Assembly (NCBI GenBank): GCA_903642215.1
Contig: CAHJWG010000009.1
Location: forward strand, 62,001-126,000
Reading direction: 5' to 3'
Source of the DNA: Sphingobacteriaceae bacterium
Lineage (GTDB): Bacteria; Bacteroidota; Bacteroidia; Sphingobacteriales; Sphingobacteriaceae
DNA: 64,000 nt
Within the stretch, counting starts at the first letter, position 1, and every line of letters begins with the position of its first letter. Of the stretch, positions 27,016 through 35,053 are shown piece after piece. A program made the position numbers and the translations under genes. The notes under the pieces were generated by a model. That model did no database searches and was not told the origin of the DNA. It worked only from the letters and a program-made list of their open reading frames with translations.

Positions 27016-27055
27016 AAAGAAGCACGTTAAACAAATTAACGTGCTTCTTTTATCA
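27016..27055 (-). terminator. strong terminator of the nifU-like gene, built on a motif copy
   Basis: A perfect 15-base stem (27016-27030 with 27036-27050, loop ACAAA). Read on the minus strand it is followed by TTTGTTTTA. The right arm plus flank is GTGCTTCTTTTATC, a copy of the interspersed motif. Confidence 0.85.
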
Positions 27056-27069
27056 GTGAAAAATTATAG

Positions 27070-27618
27070 TTACAAAGCTTCAGAAACCACTTCCGTAACT
27101 TCCGGAACCATACGTTTCAATAAACTTTCAATACCTGATTTTAAAGTAATAGTTGAAGATGGGCAACCGCTGCAGGAACCCCGTAACTCTACTGTAACTA
27201 CACCTTCGTTAAATGATTTATAAGTAATCGCGCCGCCATCCTGCTCTACAGCCGGGCGAACATAATCATGTAAAATCTGCTGGATTTTTATTTCGGCATC
27301 GTCTCCTTCAAAAGCAACAACTTCCTGCTCTTTTTCCTGCACGCTCAATTCAGATTCTACTGCGCCTTTTACAAATTCTTTTAAAATCGGCTCCAGATCG
27401 TTCCAGTCAGAACCTTCAGTTTTAGTTACCGTTACAAAATTGCTGGCAAAGAAAACGCCGTTTACAAATGAAAATTTAAACAGTTCTTTTGCAAAAGCAG
27501 ATTTTTCTGCGCTTTCTACAGTCGGATAATCCACGCTGCCGTTAATTAACAACTTATTTACAATAAACTTCATTGTTGCCGGGTTCGGCGTGCTTTCGGT
27601 ATATACGTTGATGTTCAT
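27070..27618 (-). CDS. NifU-family iron-sulfur scaffold/carrier (NfuA type)
   Basis: A 182-residue protein with an N-terminal Nfu domain (YTESTPNPATMKFIVNK) and a C-terminal NifU domain whose Cys pair RGSCSGCPSS binds the iron-sulfur cluster. It delivers Fe-S clusters to target enzymes. Its last 57 bases are duplicated twice in the adjoining accessory block (24047, 24852), marking the 3' end as a probable integration site. The terminator follows the stop by 15 bases. Confidence 0.92.
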   Translation of the reverse strand: MNINVYTESTPNPATMKFIVNKLLINGSVDYPTVESAEKSAFAKELFKFSFVNGVFFASNFVTVTKTEGSDWNDLEPILKEFVKGAVESELSVQEKEQEVVAFEGDDAEIKIQQILHDYVRPAVEQDGGAITYKSFNEGVVTVELRGSCSGCPSSTITLKSGIESLLKRMVPEVTEVVSEAL

Positions 27619-27667
27619 AATCTTCTCTTTTATATAAAATTAGACAAATTTGTATAGCTTTTGTTGG

Positions 27668-27686
27668 ATGCTTCTTTTATCGATAC
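27668..27686 (+). repeat. interspersed motif copy
   Basis: ATGCTTCTTTTATCGATAC on the + strand although both neighbouring genes run on the minus strand; 49 bases upstream of the nifU start. Confidence 0.75.
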
Positions 27687-27713
27687 TTTTTTACGGCTTG
27701 TTGACGAACGCCT

Positions 27714-29057
27714 TCAGATCCCTGTATAGTTGAACGGCGTTATTGCAGAAAGTTCTGCTTTTAACGCTGCCGGAATATCTAAACTATTAATAAAATACCC
27801 AATGGTTTTTGCGTTAATTTCCCCCGAAACACGCGTTAAATCCTTCAAAGCCTCGTAAGGATTCGGATAAGCTTCTCGGCGCAAAACCGTTTGGATCGCT
27901 TCGGCAACAACCGCCCAGTTATCTTCCAGATCTGCATGGATGGCTGCTTCGTTTAGCACTAATTTATTCAAGCCTTTTACAATTGATTTAAATGCGATAA
28001 TGGTATGTGCGAACGGAACGCCGATGTTGCGCAGCACGGTAGAATCCGTTAAATCGCGCTGCAAACGGGAAATAGGCAATTTTGCAGACAAATGTTCAAA
28101 AATTGCATTGGCCAAACCGAGATTTCCTTCCGAGTTTTCAAAATCAATCGGGTTAACTTTATGCGGCATGGCCGATGAACCGACTTCACCTGCTTTAATT
28201 TTTTGTTTGAAATAATTGATGGAAATATACGTCCAGATATCACGGTTAAAATCGATCAGGATATTATTGATGCGTTTTAAATTATCGCAATGCGCCGCAA
28301 AATGATCATAATGTTCAATTTGCGTGGTAAACTGCGAACGGCTCAAACCCAAAGTATCATTTACAAAATTGTTTCCGAAAGCTTTCCAATCGATATTTGG
28401 ATAAGCTACATGATGCGCATTGAAATTGCCGGTTGCACCGCCGAATTTAGCAGCAAACGGGATGTGGCCAAGCAGCTGCAACTGTTCGTCCAACCGTTCT
28501 GCAAAAACCAAAATTTCTTTGCCTAAGCGGGTTGGCGAAGCCGGCTGTCCGTGTGTTCTGGCAAGCATCGGAACATTTTTCCATTCTTCGGCCAAAGTTT
28601 TTAACTGATCAATAATGGCGATGATTGCCGGCCGGTATTGTTCGTTCACTGCAAGTTTAAATGAGTATGGAATCGCGGTATTATTGATATCCTGAGAGGT
28701 TAATCCAAAATGAATAAACTCTTTAAAATCTGCCAATCCCAACTGATCAAACTGTTGTTTCAAAAAATACTCGACTGCTTTTACATCGTGATTGGTCGTT
28801 TTCTCGATTTCTTTAATGGCTAAAGCATCTTCCTCTTTAAAATCCGAATAAACGTTCCTTAAATCAGTATAATTTTTTTTCGGGAAGGTTTTAAGCTGTG
28901 GCAAAGGCAGCTCGCAAAGCTGTATAAAATATTCCACTTCTACATAAACCCGAAATCTGATCAGGGCTGCTTCCGAAAAATAGCTGCTTAATTGCTGTGT
29001 AATTTGATAATATCGGCCGTCAACAGGCGAAATTGCAGAAAGCGGAGATAATGGCAT
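27714..29057 (-). CDS. purB: adenylosuccinate lyase
   Basis: A 447-residue fumarase/aspartase-superfamily lyase that acts twice in purine synthesis (SAICAR to AICAR, adenylosuccinate to AMP). The superfamily signature SSAMPHKVNPIDFENSEGN is intact; TSQDINNTAIP and ARTHGQPASPTRLGKE are further active-site blocks. ATG 29057 gives the usual length and N-terminus (MPLSPLSAISPVDGRYY); the TTG nine codons upstream overlaps a promoter element. Confidence 0.96.
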   Translation of the reverse strand: MPLSPLSAISPVDGRYYQITQQLSSYFSEAALIRFRVYVEVEYFIQLCELPLPQLKTFPKKNYTDLRNVYSDFKEEDALAIKEIEKTTNHDVKAVEYFLKQQFDQLGLADFKEFIHFGLTSQDINNTAIPYSFKLAVNEQYRPAIIAIIDQLKTLAEEWKNVPMLARTHGQPASPTRLGKEILVFAERLDEQLQLLGHIPFAAKFGGATGNFNAHHVAYPNIDWKAFGNNFVNDTLGLSRSQFTTQIEHYDHFAAHCDNLKRINNILIDFNRDIWTYISINYFKQKIKAGEVGSSAMPHKVNPIDFENSEGNLGLANAIFEHLSAKLPISRLQRDLTDSTVLRNIGVPFAHTIIAFKSIVKGLNKLVLNEAAIHADLEDNWAVVAEAIQTVLRREAYPNPYEALKDLTRVSGEINAKTIGYFINSLDIPAALKAELSAITPFNYTGI

Positions 29058-29081
29058 ATTGCTGTTATAATCGTGTGGTTG

Positions 29082-29089
29082 CAAAAGTA
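29082..29089 (-). promoter_or_regulatory. candidate -7 element for purB
   Basis: TACTTTTG on the minus strand, 24 bases before ATG 29057. Confidence 0.4.
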
Positions 29090-29132
29090 GAAATTACAGT
29101 AAACTTTGCCGGTTAATACAGGATAATATTAC

Positions 29133-29155
29133 ATGCTTCTTTTATCGCCTAAAAA
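29133..29155 (+). repeat. interspersed motif copy
   Basis: ATGCTTCTTTTATCGCCT followed by an A-run; + strand orientation between two minus-strand genes. Confidence 0.75.
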
Positions 29156-29167
29156 GTTGTATAACAA

Positions 29168-29195
29168 AGAAAGGCCATGCAAATTGCACGGCCTT
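29168..29195 (-). terminator. intrinsic terminator of the first small lipoprotein
   Basis: AAGGCCATGCA (29171-29181) pairs with TGCACGGCCTT (29184-29194) with one mismatch; minus-strand reading continues into TCTTTGTTAT. Confidence 0.75.
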
Positions 29196-29217
29196 CCCTA
29201 ATGTTTAACTAAAAAAA

Positions 29218-29442
29218 TTACATTTTCTTACTTTCAGTCTTGGTTGTTTTAACTTTTAAAGTTGTGTCTTTAACCGTGCTGTCTTTAACAACTGTATCAA
29301 CTTTAGAAGTATCAGTTACTGCCATACCAGAATCAGTTTTGGTAGTATCAGAACCTTCGCCGGATTTTTTATTAGAATTACAAGCAGCTACTGATAAGGA
29401 AAGGGCTAAGGCTAAAAAGCCAAATTTAAAGGATTTTTTCAT
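29218..29442 (-). CDS. small Thr/Lys/Asp-rich lipoprotein, tandem paralogue 1
   Basis: 74 residues: leader MKKSFKFGFLALALSLSVAAC with lipobox SVAAC, then a low-complexity tail of Thr, Asp, Ser, Val and Lys (DTSKVDTVVKDSTVKDTT). The processed product would be a short, flexible lipid-anchored peptide. The function is unknown. It is the last of three tandem copies on this strand, with its own terminator. Confidence 0.7.
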   Translation of the reverse strand: MKKSFKFGFLALALSLSVAACNSNKKSGEGSDTTKTDSGMAVTDTSKVDTVVKDSTVKDTTLKVKTTKTESKKM

Positions 29443-29537
29443 GACAAATTTTTTTGGAATTGTGATAAGAATAAAGGTTTTACGGAAAATAAAAATACAG
29501 TAGTTACGAATTCTGTAAAAAATTTACCCAAATAAAT

Positions 29538-29741
29538 TTATGATTTTTTAGTGGTATCAGTTTTGGTAGTATCTTTTTTAGTAGTATCAGTAGTTGATGG
29601 TGTAGCAGTTGCAGAAGAATCAACAGTTGTAGAAGTAGAAGTTGAATCTGAAGTTCCCATAGCTTTTTTATCTGAACTACAAGCGGCAACTGATAAAGAT
29701 ATTGCAAAGGCAACAAAGCCTAATTTAAATGCATTTTTCAT
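29538..29741 (-). CDS. small Thr/Ser/Lys-rich lipoprotein, tandem paralogue 2
   Basis: 67 residues. The leader MKNAFKLGFVAFAISLSVAAC is nearly the same as in its two neighbours, while the tail (DSTSTSTTVDSSATATPSTT, then TTKKD repeats) differs freely. Conservation confined to the signal and lipobox suggests selection on anchoring and tail composition rather than on a fold. Confidence 0.7.
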   Translation of the reverse strand: MKNAFKLGFVAFAISLSVAACSSDKKAMGTSDSTSTSTTVDSSATATPSTTDTTKKDTTKTDTTKKS

Positions 29742-29773
29742 ATATAATGGTTTTAAAATTTAGAAAGGAATAA

Positions 29774-29811
29774 GCAGAACTGCTTTTATAATACTTATAA
29801 TTCAGTTCTGC
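29774..29811 (-). terminator. hairpin after the third small lipoprotein gene
   Basis: GCAGAACTG (29774-29782) pairs perfectly with CAGTTCTGC (29803-29811). The following minus-strand sequence is only moderately T-rich, so its strength is uncertain. Confidence 0.5.
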
Positions 29812-29823
29812 CAGGAGTAATAA

Positions 29824-30042
29824 TTACATTTTTTTGCTTGTATCAACACCTGTAGCCATACCGGATTTTTTTGTGGTATCCATTGCTGATTTTGTAGTAT
29901 CCATCATTTTTGATGAAGTATCAGTAGAAGAAGAAGATACTGATGTAGAATCACCGGATGTAGCAGATTTGTTAGAGTTACAAGCAGCAACTGACATTGT
30001 GATCGCTAAAGCTAAAAAGCCTAATTTGAATGAATTTTTCAT
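29824..30042 (-). CDS. small Ser/Thr/Lys-rich lipoprotein, tandem paralogue 3
   Basis: 72 residues with leader MKNSFKLGFLALAITMSVAAC and a Ser/Thr/Asp/Lys/Met tail (STDTSSKMMDTTKSAMDTTK). It is the promoter-proximal member of the trio and divergent from the sigma-factor gene 130 bases away, so control by that sigma factor is possible, though no shared promoter was identified. Confidence 0.7.
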   Translation of the reverse strand: MKNSFKLGFLALAITMSVAACNSNKSATSGDSTSVSSSSTDTSSKMMDTTKSAMDTTKKSGMATGVDTSKKM

Positions 30043-30172
30043 GTTGTTTTTAATATTTTTTAAGCAGTGAATTTGCCTTTAATACCTCAACTTTGAAAAG
30101 GTAACCCGATAAATTAAAAAATATTTTTTTTTCGGGAAATGGGTTACATTTTTGTACAAACTGTATTAACTG

Positions 30173-30739
30173 GTGAGTTTAAAGATAAAGAGTTCTGTAC
30201 CAACAGACAGCGAAGATATACTTGGGATTTTAAATAATTCTCCTGATACGCTAAAGCGTATTTATAAAGTATATTTTCCGATGGTTTTGCAAATGGTACT
30301 TAATAATAGCGGGAGCGAAGCTGATGCAAAGGATATTTATCAGGAAAGCATCATTATTTTATATAGCAAGGTAAAAGCCGGAAATTTTGAACTAACCAGC
30401 AAGCTTAAAACGTATATTTATTCTGTTTGCAGACGAATCTGGTTAAAAAAGCTGAATCAGCGCGGCAATAAAGAATGTGAATTAAAAGATGTTCACGATT
30501 TTTTATCTGTTGAAAACGACCTTGAAATACATGAAATGCGCGATCTGCAGTTTAGTAAAATGGAAGAATCATTATTGATGCTGGGCGAACCATGCAGAAC
30601 GATCATTCAGGATTTTTACATGCAAAACAAATCTATGCAGGAGATTTGTGATAAGTTTGGTTACACCAATCCGGAAAACGCTAAAACGCAAAAATACAAA
30701 TGCCTGCAACGGTTAAAAAAGCTGTTTTTTCAGCTGTAA
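30173..30739 (+). CDS. sigma-70 family RNA polymerase sigma factor (ECF-like)
   Basis: 188 residues with region 2 (LKRIYKVYFPMVLQMVLNN ... DAKDIYQESIIILYSKV) and region 4 (LLMLGEPCRTIIQDFYMQNK ... MQEICDKFGYTNPENAKTQK) separated by a linker, as in ECF sigma factors. A GTG start is used; no ATG gives a complete region 2. It is followed after 11 bases by a membrane protein whose N-terminus looks like an anti-sigma factor, and lies divergent to three small lipoprotein genes, so an envelope-stress regulon is a reasonable inference. Confidence 0.88.
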   Translation: MSLKIKSSVPTDSEDILGILNNSPDTLKRIYKVYFPMVLQMVLNNSGSEADAKDIYQESIIILYSKVKAGNFELTSKLKTYIYSVCRRIWLKKLNQRGNKECELKDVHDFLSVENDLEIHEMRDLQFSKMEESLLMLGEPCRTIIQDFYMQNKSMQEICDKFGYTNPENAKTQKYKCLQRLKKLFFQL

Positions 30740-30750
30740 ATTTTAAAAAA

Positions 30751-31848
30751 ATGACTGAGCCAGAATTACTTGATTTAATTGAAAGACATTTAAACAATGC
30801 GCTTTCTACACCGGAACAGGTTGAGTTTGAACGGATGCGCAAAAATGATCTGCAGTTAAATAAACGCATTACAGAACATCAACAGTTTTTAAAATATTTA
30901 TCCGGTTTAAACGATCGTTTAGCATTTGAAAAAAAACTTAACGATATCCATAATGAAATCGATATTGATGAAGTAAAAACAGCATTAGGCATCCGCGAAA
31001 GCAAAATTATTACTTTATGGCGTAACCATCATTCTAAAATTTCTGTAGCTGCTTCTATAGCAATTTTTGCAGTGATGACGACATTGTTTTTTACCGGATA
31101 TTTTAACAACCGCAACCAGCAATCACACTATAATGCTTTACGCCGTGAGTTAGGTAACGTAAAACGTTCACAAACTGCGCTGATTCGGGATATCAATAAC
31201 AACAATTCCAGCAAGCAGTTAATTAGTCCGGGAAGTTTTGGCGGAACCGGATTTGTACTTACTGCAACAGGTGATTTGGTTACAGCTTTACACGTGATTA
31301 GTGGTGCAGATTCAGTTTATGTGCAGGATGCGTCTGGTAATTCTTATAAAACAAAAACTGTTTATACTAACCCGGATTGCGATGTAGCTATCCTGCGAAT
31401 TGTAGATACAACATTCAAAACATTATCGCCTATTCCTTACGCCTTCAAAAAATCAAAAGCAGATTTAGGTGAAGATGTTTTCACCTTGGGTTATCCTAAA
31501 GATTCTGTAGTATTCGGCAGAGGTTATTTAAGTTCTTTTACCGGTTTTGATAATGATTCTTTAGCTTACCAGGTTGCAATTCCTGTAAATGAAGGTAATA
31601 GCGGCGGACCGTTATTAGACAATTTCGGTAATATAATCGGGATGATTAAGGGAAAGCAAACACAGGTAGACGGTGCTGCTTTTGCCACAAAATCCAATTA
31701 TTTGATGAAAGCTATTCAAAACATTCCGGCTGATTCTGCCGGTAAAAAAATCATTTTGAACAGCAAAAATAATATGGGGAAATTGAACCGATCCCAACAA
31801 ATTAAAAAACTACAGAACTACGTGTTTATGGTGAAAGTTTATAATTGA
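30751..31848 (+). CDS. membrane-anchored trypsin-like serine protease with anti-sigma-like N-terminus
   Basis: 365 residues. Residues 1-95 are cytoplasmic and helical (TEPELLDLIERHLNNALSTP, EFERMRKNDLQLNKRI), similar to the N-termini of Bacteroidota anti-sigma factors. One membrane helix follows at about 97-117, then a periplasmic S1-type protease with the triad H181 (TALHVISG), D211 (CDVAILRI) and S284 (EGNSGGPL). No PDZ domain is present. ATG 30751 is chosen because it follows the sigma stop directly. The gene order suggests that the protein holds the sigma factor and senses envelope state through its protease part; this is inferred. Confidence 0.82.
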   Translation: MTEPELLDLIERHLNNALSTPEQVEFERMRKNDLQLNKRITEHQQFLKYLSGLNDRLAFEKKLNDIHNEIDIDEVKTALGIRESKIITLWRNHHSKISVAASIAIFAVMTTLFFTGYFNNRNQQSHYNALRRELGNVKRSQTALIRDINNNNSSKQLISPGSFGGTGFVLTATGDLVTALHVISGADSVYVQDASGNSYKTKTVYTNPDCDVAILRIVDTTFKTLSPIPYAFKKSKADLGEDVFTLGYPKDSVVFGRGYLSSFTGFDNDSLAYQVAIPVNEGNSGGPLLDNFGNIIGMIKGKQTQVDGAAFATKSNYLMKAIQNIPADSAGKKIILNSKNNMGKLNRSQQIKKLQNYVFMVKVYN

Positions 31849-31860
31849 AAAGAGTAGCAG

Positions 31861-31915
31861 GTATTTAGTAACAAGTATTCAATATGCGCCAGTCTTGATA
31901 CTTGTTACTAAATAC
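31861..31915. terminator. perfect 18-base inverted repeat between convergent genes
   Basis: GTATTTAGTAACAAGTAT (31861-31878) and its exact complement at 31898-31915 enclose a 19-base loop. It lies between the protease gene and nuoD and probably terminates both; the exact pairing of long AT-rich arms also fits a dispersed repeat. Confidence 0.6.
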
Positions 31916-31931
31916 TAAATACTTTTCCTTA

Positions 31932-33116
31932 TCAACGGTCAACCTCTCCTAAAACAATATCTACAGAGCCAATTGTTGCAACCAAATCAGCAATCATCAC
32001 ACCTTTACAGATTGCCGGCAGCACAGACAAATTATTAAAACTCGGCCCACGCGCTTTAATGCGTTTCGGAATTTCTGTTTTGCCGTCGGCGATAAAATAA
32101 AAACCAAGTTCACCTTTCGGATTTTCGGCACGCATATAATAATCTTGTGCTTTCGGGATAATTTTACGCGGAAGTTTTCCTCTCGGATCAAAATCCGGCG
32201 ACCGTTTTAATTCTTTCTGTAAACGTTTTACGCATTGCTCAATTATTTTTAAGGATTCGCCAATTTCGTCAATTCTAACCTTAAAGCGGTCCCAGCAATC
32301 GCCCTTCGTTCCCATTTCGCCTTTTCCGACCGGAATTTCAAAATCCAATTCCGGGTAAACCGAGTAACCATCTACGCGGCGTAAATCCCATTTTAAACCG
32401 GATCCGCGCAGCATCGGCCCGGAACAACCATAATTAATTGCAACATCCAAAGGTAGAATACCAACGTTTGCCGTCCGGTTAACAAACACCTGATTGTTGG
32501 TCAATAACTCATTCAGCTCAACCATTTTAGGTTTGAAGTAATCTACAAATTCGGCACAACGTTCTTCAAAACCAACCGGCAAATCGTAAAATAAACCGCC
32601 AACCCAAATGTAATTATACAACATACGTGCACCCGAAGCCCATTCCAGCAAACCCATAATGTGTTCGCGATCGCGGAAGCACCATAAAAAAGGCGTAAAA
32701 GCACCGATATCAATGCCGTAAGTGCCTAAAGCAATCAAATGTGAACCGATTCTATTCAGTTCGCAAACCAAAACGCGAATATATTCTACCCGTTTCGGTA
32801 TTTCCTGATCAATGCCCAGCATACGTTCTACGCCCATTACAAAAGCATGGTTGTTGTTCATGGAGGATAAATAATCCAGTCGATCTGTAAAAGGGATGGT
32901 TTGCTGGTACGACATCGATTCTGCATGTTTGTCAAAGCAGCGATGCAAATAGCCCATATGCGGGATTACTTCGTTTACAATTTCACCGTCGGTAATCAGC
33001 TCCAAACGCAAAACGCCGTGCGTGGATGGATGCTGCGGACCCATATTCAACACCATTTCCTCGGCACTCAAATTCTGTATCCGTTGCTGGTATTTTAAAA
33101 ATGCTTCGTTTACCAT
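31932..33116 (-). CDS. nuoD: NADH-quinone oxidoreductase subunit D
   Basis: A 394-residue 49-kDa-type subunit of respiratory complex I, part of the peripheral arm at the quinone site. Conserved blocks: [42 protein letters not shown] and the end [18 protein letters not shown]. It lies 21 bases after nuoC in a pdxH-nuoC-nuoD unit. No nuoE or later subunit gene follows; transcription meets a convergent gene. Confidence 0.96.
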   Translation of the reverse strand: MVNEAFLKYQQRIQNLSAEEMVLNMGPQHPSTHGVLRLELITDGEIVNEVIPHMGYLHRCFDKHAESMSYQQTIPFTDRLDYLSSMNNNHAFVMGVERMLGIDQEIPKRVEYIRVLVCELNRIGSHLIALGTYGIDIGAFTPFLWCFRDREHIMGLLEWASGARMLYNYIWVGGLFYDLPVGFEERCAEFVDYFKPKMVELNELLTNNQVFVNRTANVGILPLDVAINYGCSGPMLRGSGLKWDLRRVDGYSVYPELDFEIPVGKGEMGTKGDCWDRFKVRIDEIGESLKIIEQCVKRLQKELKRSPDFDPRGKLPRKIIPKAQDYYMRAENPKGELGFYFIADGKTEIPKRIKARGPSFNNLSVLPAICKGVMIADLVATIGSVDIVLGEVDR

Positions 33117-33137
33117 ATAAAATCCGGGCTGGTGGCT

Positions 33138-33632
33138 TTAATCAATTTTGATGCCTTTGTAATATTCGGCACTTTTGTAATCTTTTCTCAGCGGGAAACC
33201 TTCCCAATCGTCCGGCAATAAAATGCGGCGTAAATCAGGATGTCCTTCAAAATTAATTCCGATTAAATCATAAGCTTCGCGTTCGTGCCAATCCGCAGTA
33301 CGATAAACATGATAAAGTGTTGGAAAAGAGGGAAGCACGCTTTCATTAACAGGTTTTTCAGTGTTGATTTTTAAGGTTAACTGCGTTTGATATGGGATGG
33401 AAGCTAAATGATAAACCACCTCAAAACGGTTTTCTTTTTCGTGATGTACACCAGTGAGGCACGACAAAAAATCGAAATAAGTTAAAGGATGATCACGCAG
33501 AAAAAAGCAAACATTTGCAATATGTGCCGGCTCGATCAGCAAAGCCGGTTGCAGTCCGCCGGTTTCTTCGCCTAAAACCACATCTTCTCCAAAATGTACC
33601 GATAAAAGAAGCTTGATTTCTGCTAAACTCAT
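33138..33632 (-). CDS. nuoC: NADH-quinone oxidoreductase subunit C
   Basis: A 164-residue 30-kDa-type subunit of complex I; signature HEREAYDLIGINFEGHPDLRRIL and the ending WEGFPLRKDY. Its ATG overlaps the pdxH stop by 4 bases (ATGA). Codons 7-12 (KLLLSV) are formed by a copy of the interspersed motif, GCTTCTTTTATCGGTA on the minus strand (33597-33613). No nuoA or nuoB gene is adjacent. Confidence 0.95.
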   Translation of the reverse strand: MSLAEIKLLLSVHFGEDVVLGEETGGLQPALLIEPAHIANVCFFLRDHPLTYFDFLSCLTGVHHEKENRFEVVYHLASIPYQTQLTLKINTEKPVNESVLPSFPTLYHVYRTADWHEREAYDLIGINFEGHPDLRRILLPDDWEGFPLRKDYKSAEYYKGIKID

Positions 33633-34276
33633 GGTGCCAAACGAACTATTTTCCAGGTTTGCTGATCGGCTTTTTTATAAACGATCCGATCATGCAACCG
33701 GCTCGACCGGCCCTGCCAAAACTCAATCGTCCTGGGTTTTACAATATAACCGCCCCAGTGTGCAGGTTTCGGCACTTCCTTGTTTTCGTATTCTTTTTCC
33801 AGCTGCAGCCATTTGCTTTCCAGTTCATCCCTGGAAATTATTTCCTGGCTTTGCGGAGAAACCACTGCACCGATCTGGCTGCCTTTCGGGCGCGAATGGA
33901 AATAGCTGGTAGAATATTCTTTACTTAGTTTTTCTATCGTTCCTTCAACACGAATCTGGCGTTCCATTTCCGGCCAGTAAAATATTAAACATGCTAAAGG
34001 GTTTTTCATCAGCTCTTTACCTTTTCTACTTAAATAATTTGTATAGAATTTAAAGCCGTCGTCACTAAAACCTTTTAATAAAACAATGCGTGCAGAAGGC
34101 CGGCCGTCGGTAGTTGCGGTAGCTAAAGTCATGGCGTTTGGCTCGTATAATTTTGCCTGCAACGCTTCATTAAACCACTTATCAAACTGTTTAACCGGGT
34201 TCGGGTTTACATCCGCTTCTGCTAAAGTTGCCGAACGGTAATCTCTTCTTAAATTTTCTATCGTTTCCTGTTCCAT
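33629..34276 (-). CDS. pdxH: pyridoxamine 5'-phosphate oxidase
   Basis: A 215-residue FMN enzyme making pyridoxal 5'-phosphate. Recognisable are ARIVLLKGFSDDGFKFYTNY (FMN contacts), RQIRVEGTIEKLS, SYFHSRPKGSQIGAV and the C-terminal EFWQGRSSRLHDRIVY. ATG 34276 is used; earlier in-frame codons lie upstream of a promoter element. It is translationally coupled to nuoC, an unusual partnership. Confidence 0.95.
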   Translation of the reverse strand: MEQETIENLRRDYRSATLAEADVNPNPVKQFDKWFNEALQAKLYEPNAMTLATATTDGRPSARIVLLKGFSDDGFKFYTNYLSRKGKELMKNPLACLIFYWPEMERQIRVEGTIEKLSKEYSTSYFHSRPKGSQIGAVVSPQSQEIISRDELESKWLQLEKEYENKEVPKPAHWGGYIVKPRTIEFWQGRSSRLHDRIVYKKADQQTWKIVRLAP

Positions 34277-34282
34277 GTGGTA

Positions 34283-34290
34283 CAAACTTA
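34283..34290 (-). promoter_or_regulatory. candidate -7 element for pdxH-nuoCD
   Basis: TAAGTTTG on the minus strand, 6 bases before ATG 34276, with a TTTTG about 16 bases further upstream as possible -33. The transcript would be nearly leaderless. Confidence 0.45.
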
Positions 34291-34348
34291 CACAATGCAG
34301 TTTATGCAAAAGTCATATCATCCTGTAAATTTAATTTAGCGTTATGCT

Positions 34349-34372
34349 GATGCTTCTTTTATCGGTTAAAAA
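34349..34372 (+). repeat. interspersed motif copy
   Basis: GATGCTTCTTTTATCGGTTA, forward, in the divergent gap between pdxH and yqgE, so it cannot be a terminator for either gene. Confidence 0.8.
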
Positions 34373-34487
34373 CTGCTTAACCGGCAGAAATCAATTTTTA
34401 TATTAAAATTTATAAAAATATTTTTATGCTGATCAAAAAAGCTTGGCAATTATTCAGCAACTTTGTATAACACGCTAATAAAAACTT

Positions 34488-35051
34488 ATGCTAAATACCT
34501 TAAAACCAGCTACTGGCAGATTGCTTATTGCAGAACCATTTATGTTAGACCCGGAATTTAAGCGCTCTGTTATTTTAATTACTGAGTATGCCGATGAAGG
34601 CGTTGTAGGTTTTGTATTGAACCATACCTCCGGTTTATATATTAATGATGCGGTAATTGATTTCCCGGAAACGGATACCAAACTGTTTACCGGCGGCCCG
34701 TGCAACAACGAACGGCTTCATTTTTTACATCGTTGCCCCGAAAAAATTCCCGGCGGAACGGACATCGGTAACGGTATTTATTGGGGAGGCGATTTTGAAG
34801 CGGTTAAAACCATGTTTCAGCTTAACCTGATTGGTACAAATGAGATTAAGTTTTTTTTGGGATATTCCGGTTGGGGAAGCGAGCAGCTGAACAGAGAATT
34901 GAGTTTAAACAGCTGGATAATTTCTAACCGCTTTGATCATGATTTGATTTTTAACGACGAAGAAGAAAACGTTTGGAAAGAAGCCGTTACCAATCTCGGC
35001 GAACGTTATGCACACATTGTAAACTTCCCGAATAACCCGCAGTTAAATTGA
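34488..35051 (+). CDS. YqgE/AlgH family protein
   Basis: A 187-residue protein of the DUF179 family: start PATGRLLIAEPFMLDPEFKRSVIL, central VGFVLNHTSG and FTGGPCNNERLHFLH, and IKFFLGYSGWGSEQL with WIISNRFDHDLIF. It is soluble with no catalytic motif. The family is widespread, but a biochemical role is not established despite the historic link with alginate regulation. Monocistronic; followed by a triplicated repeat. Confidence 0.92.
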   Translation: MLNTLKPATGRLLIAEPFMLDPEFKRSVILITEYADEGVVGFVLNHTSGLYINDAVIDFPETDTKLFTGGPCNNERLHFLHRCPEKIPGGTDIGNGIYWGGDFEAVKTMFQLNLIGTNEIKFFLGYSGWGSEQLNRELSLNSWIISNRFDHDLIFNDEEENVWKEAVTNLGERYAHIVNFPNNPQLN

Positions 35052-35053
35052 GC

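Noticed and set aside
26975..27223. Plus-strand frame of 82 codons between GH97 and nifU
   Set aside because: It spans the nifU terminator hairpin and the antisense of the nifU 3' end; there is no supporting start context.
29551..29763. Plus-strand frames opposite the small lipoprotein genes
   Set aside because: Antisense of Ser/Thr-rich repeats; the minus-strand frames have three matching lipoprotein leaders.
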